DNA from: Desulfobacteraceae bacterium
GTDB taxonomy: Bacteria > Desulfobacterota > Desulfobacteria > Desulfobacterales > UBA5852
DNA: 64,000 nucleotides
Assembly (NCBI GenBank): GCA_014237395.1
Contig: JABZFP010000013.1
Coordinates: 62,001 to 126,000 of the forward strand
Direction: 5' to 3'
The notes beneath the pieces were generated by a model. It was not told where the DNA came from. It saw only the letters and a program-made list of their open reading frames with translations, and ran no database searches. The stretch's first letter is position 1; the number at the start of each line of letters is the position of its first letter. The translations under genes were made by a program, and so were the position numbers. Below are positions 63,386 through 64,000 of this stretch, piece after piece.

Positions 63386-64000
63386 CTAAAAGCACCGATG
63401 GACGATCCTGCCGTCGAACAGCGTCATGTCCACTTTTACATCAGGCAGCCAGGGAGAAGGCTGTAACAGGATATCCTCGCTCAGGACCGCCAGGTCCGCC
63501 CGCTTGCCGGGGGCGATGACACCGAGATCGTCGGTGCGGTGAACGGCGGCGGGAACCGACGTATAGGCATCCAGGGCTTCGCGGACTGTGACCCGGGATT
63601 GCGGATACCACCCCGCCTCCGGGGTTCCGTCGGTGCGGCGGCGCGCCACGGCGGCATGCATGCCCAGCAGGGGGGCTGGATCGCAAACCGGGCAATCGGA
63701 GCTGAACATGACCGGCGCCCCGGTATCCACCAGCCTCCGAAAATCGTAGGCCCAGCGGCCTTTATCCCCCACGGCCGCATCGATGAGGTTTATGTCCAGC
63801 AGCATGTTGGCCGGGGTCACACATAGGGCCAGGGGCAGTCTTCCCAAACGATCGGCATCCTCGGGCCGGATCATCTGGACGTGTTCGATGCGATGGGGGA
63901 CAAAAGGCGCGGGTTGTCCGGATTGGCGACGACGCGCTTCAAGACCTTCGAAAATATCGATCAACTCCCGGTTGGCGCGATCCCCCACCGCATGCACCAT
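63386..64000 (-). CDS. amidohydrolase family 3 (YtcJ-like), N-terminus cut by window edge
   Basis: C-terminal 204 residues of a metal-dependent amidohydrolase. HRIEHVQMIRPEDADRLGRL supplies the conserved His, FSSDCPVCDPAPLLGMHAAV the metal-ligand Asp (S-D-x-P motif), and LGVIAPGKRADLAVLSEDIL is the typical C-terminal strand after the barrel. MVHAVGDRANRELIDIFEG at the edge matches the HAIGDRA motif, confirming that about 300 residues are missing. Substrate unknown. Confidence 0.9.
   Translation of the reverse strand: MVHAVGDRANRELIDIFEGLEARRRQSGQPAPFVPHRIEHVQMIRPEDADRLGRLPLALCVTPANMLLDINLIDAAVGDKGRWAYDFRRLVDTGAPVMFSSDCPVCDPAPLLGMHAAVARRRTDGTPEAGWYPQSRVTVREALDAYTSVPAAVHRTDDLGVIAPGKRADLAVLSEDILLQPSPWLPDVKVDMTLFDGRIVHRCF

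Overview
This 64 kb, GC-rich window looks like chromosome from an anaerobic deltaproteobacterium, most likely a Desulfobacterota sulfate reducer of the Desulfosarcina/Desulfobacter type. That assignment is inferred from gene content: the siroheme-dependent (Ahb) heme pathway, two in-frame UGA (selenocysteine) antioxidant enzymes, an archaeal-type LeuC/LeuD pair, a 2-hydroxyacyl-CoA dehydratase system, rubrerythrin, AblB, and many dispersed structured repeats. No rRNA, tRNA, CRISPR array, phage or transposase was recognised.

Layout. 1-12 kb: a truncated L,D-transpeptidase, AlaX-like tRNA editing protein, AhbB-type siroheme decarboxylase, a B12-binding radical SAM protein, leucyl aminopeptidase, a GGDEF response regulator, LepA, LeuC/LeuD, a GAF protein, a short Arg-rich protein and an OsmC protein. 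12-19 kb: a ClpX-like AAA+ ATPase overlapping ahbC, then hemB, ahbD and a CBS-ACT protein; with ahbB these supply most of the siroheme-to-heme b route. 19-22 kb: a wrecked hybrid sensor kinase, two nucleotide-sugar epimerases and a MoaD/ThiS plus E1-like pair. 23-30 kb: a minus-strand operon (acyl-CoA ligase, two dehydratase subunits, BASS transporter, activase) divergent from a TetR gene, with a clear promoter/operator between them. 30-37 kb: AsmA-like protein, FGGY kinase, sphingosine-phosphate-lyase-like PLP enzyme and a ZIP transporter.

37-41 kb holds an envelope-signalling cassette: a TPR lipoprotein, an ECF sigma factor, a membrane TPR protein that looks like a fused anti-sigma factor, and a secreted coiled-coil protein with a Lys/Gly/Ser tail. 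41-45 kb: an amine oxidase and a REC / solute-binding-protein / CheW triple fusion; a copy of the 3' end of that fusion gene lies 5.8 kb away. 45-52 kb: a selenocysteine MsrA lipoprotein and a complete BMP-type nucleoside ABC operon with a phosphoribosyltransferase. 52-64 kb: a DUF2156 protein, a PerR remnant before rubrerythrin, the pyruvate dehydrogenase complex genes (lpd, aceF, aceE), a selenocysteine peroxiredoxin with a strong SECIS-like hairpin, AblB, an aminotransferase and a truncated amidohydrolase.

The most distinctive signals are the two recoded UGA genes, the chemotaxis fusion with a built-in cytoplasmic binding-protein domain, the ECF/TPR cassette, and a dispersed repeat family whose nested stems and terminal palindrome show compensatory changes between copies.
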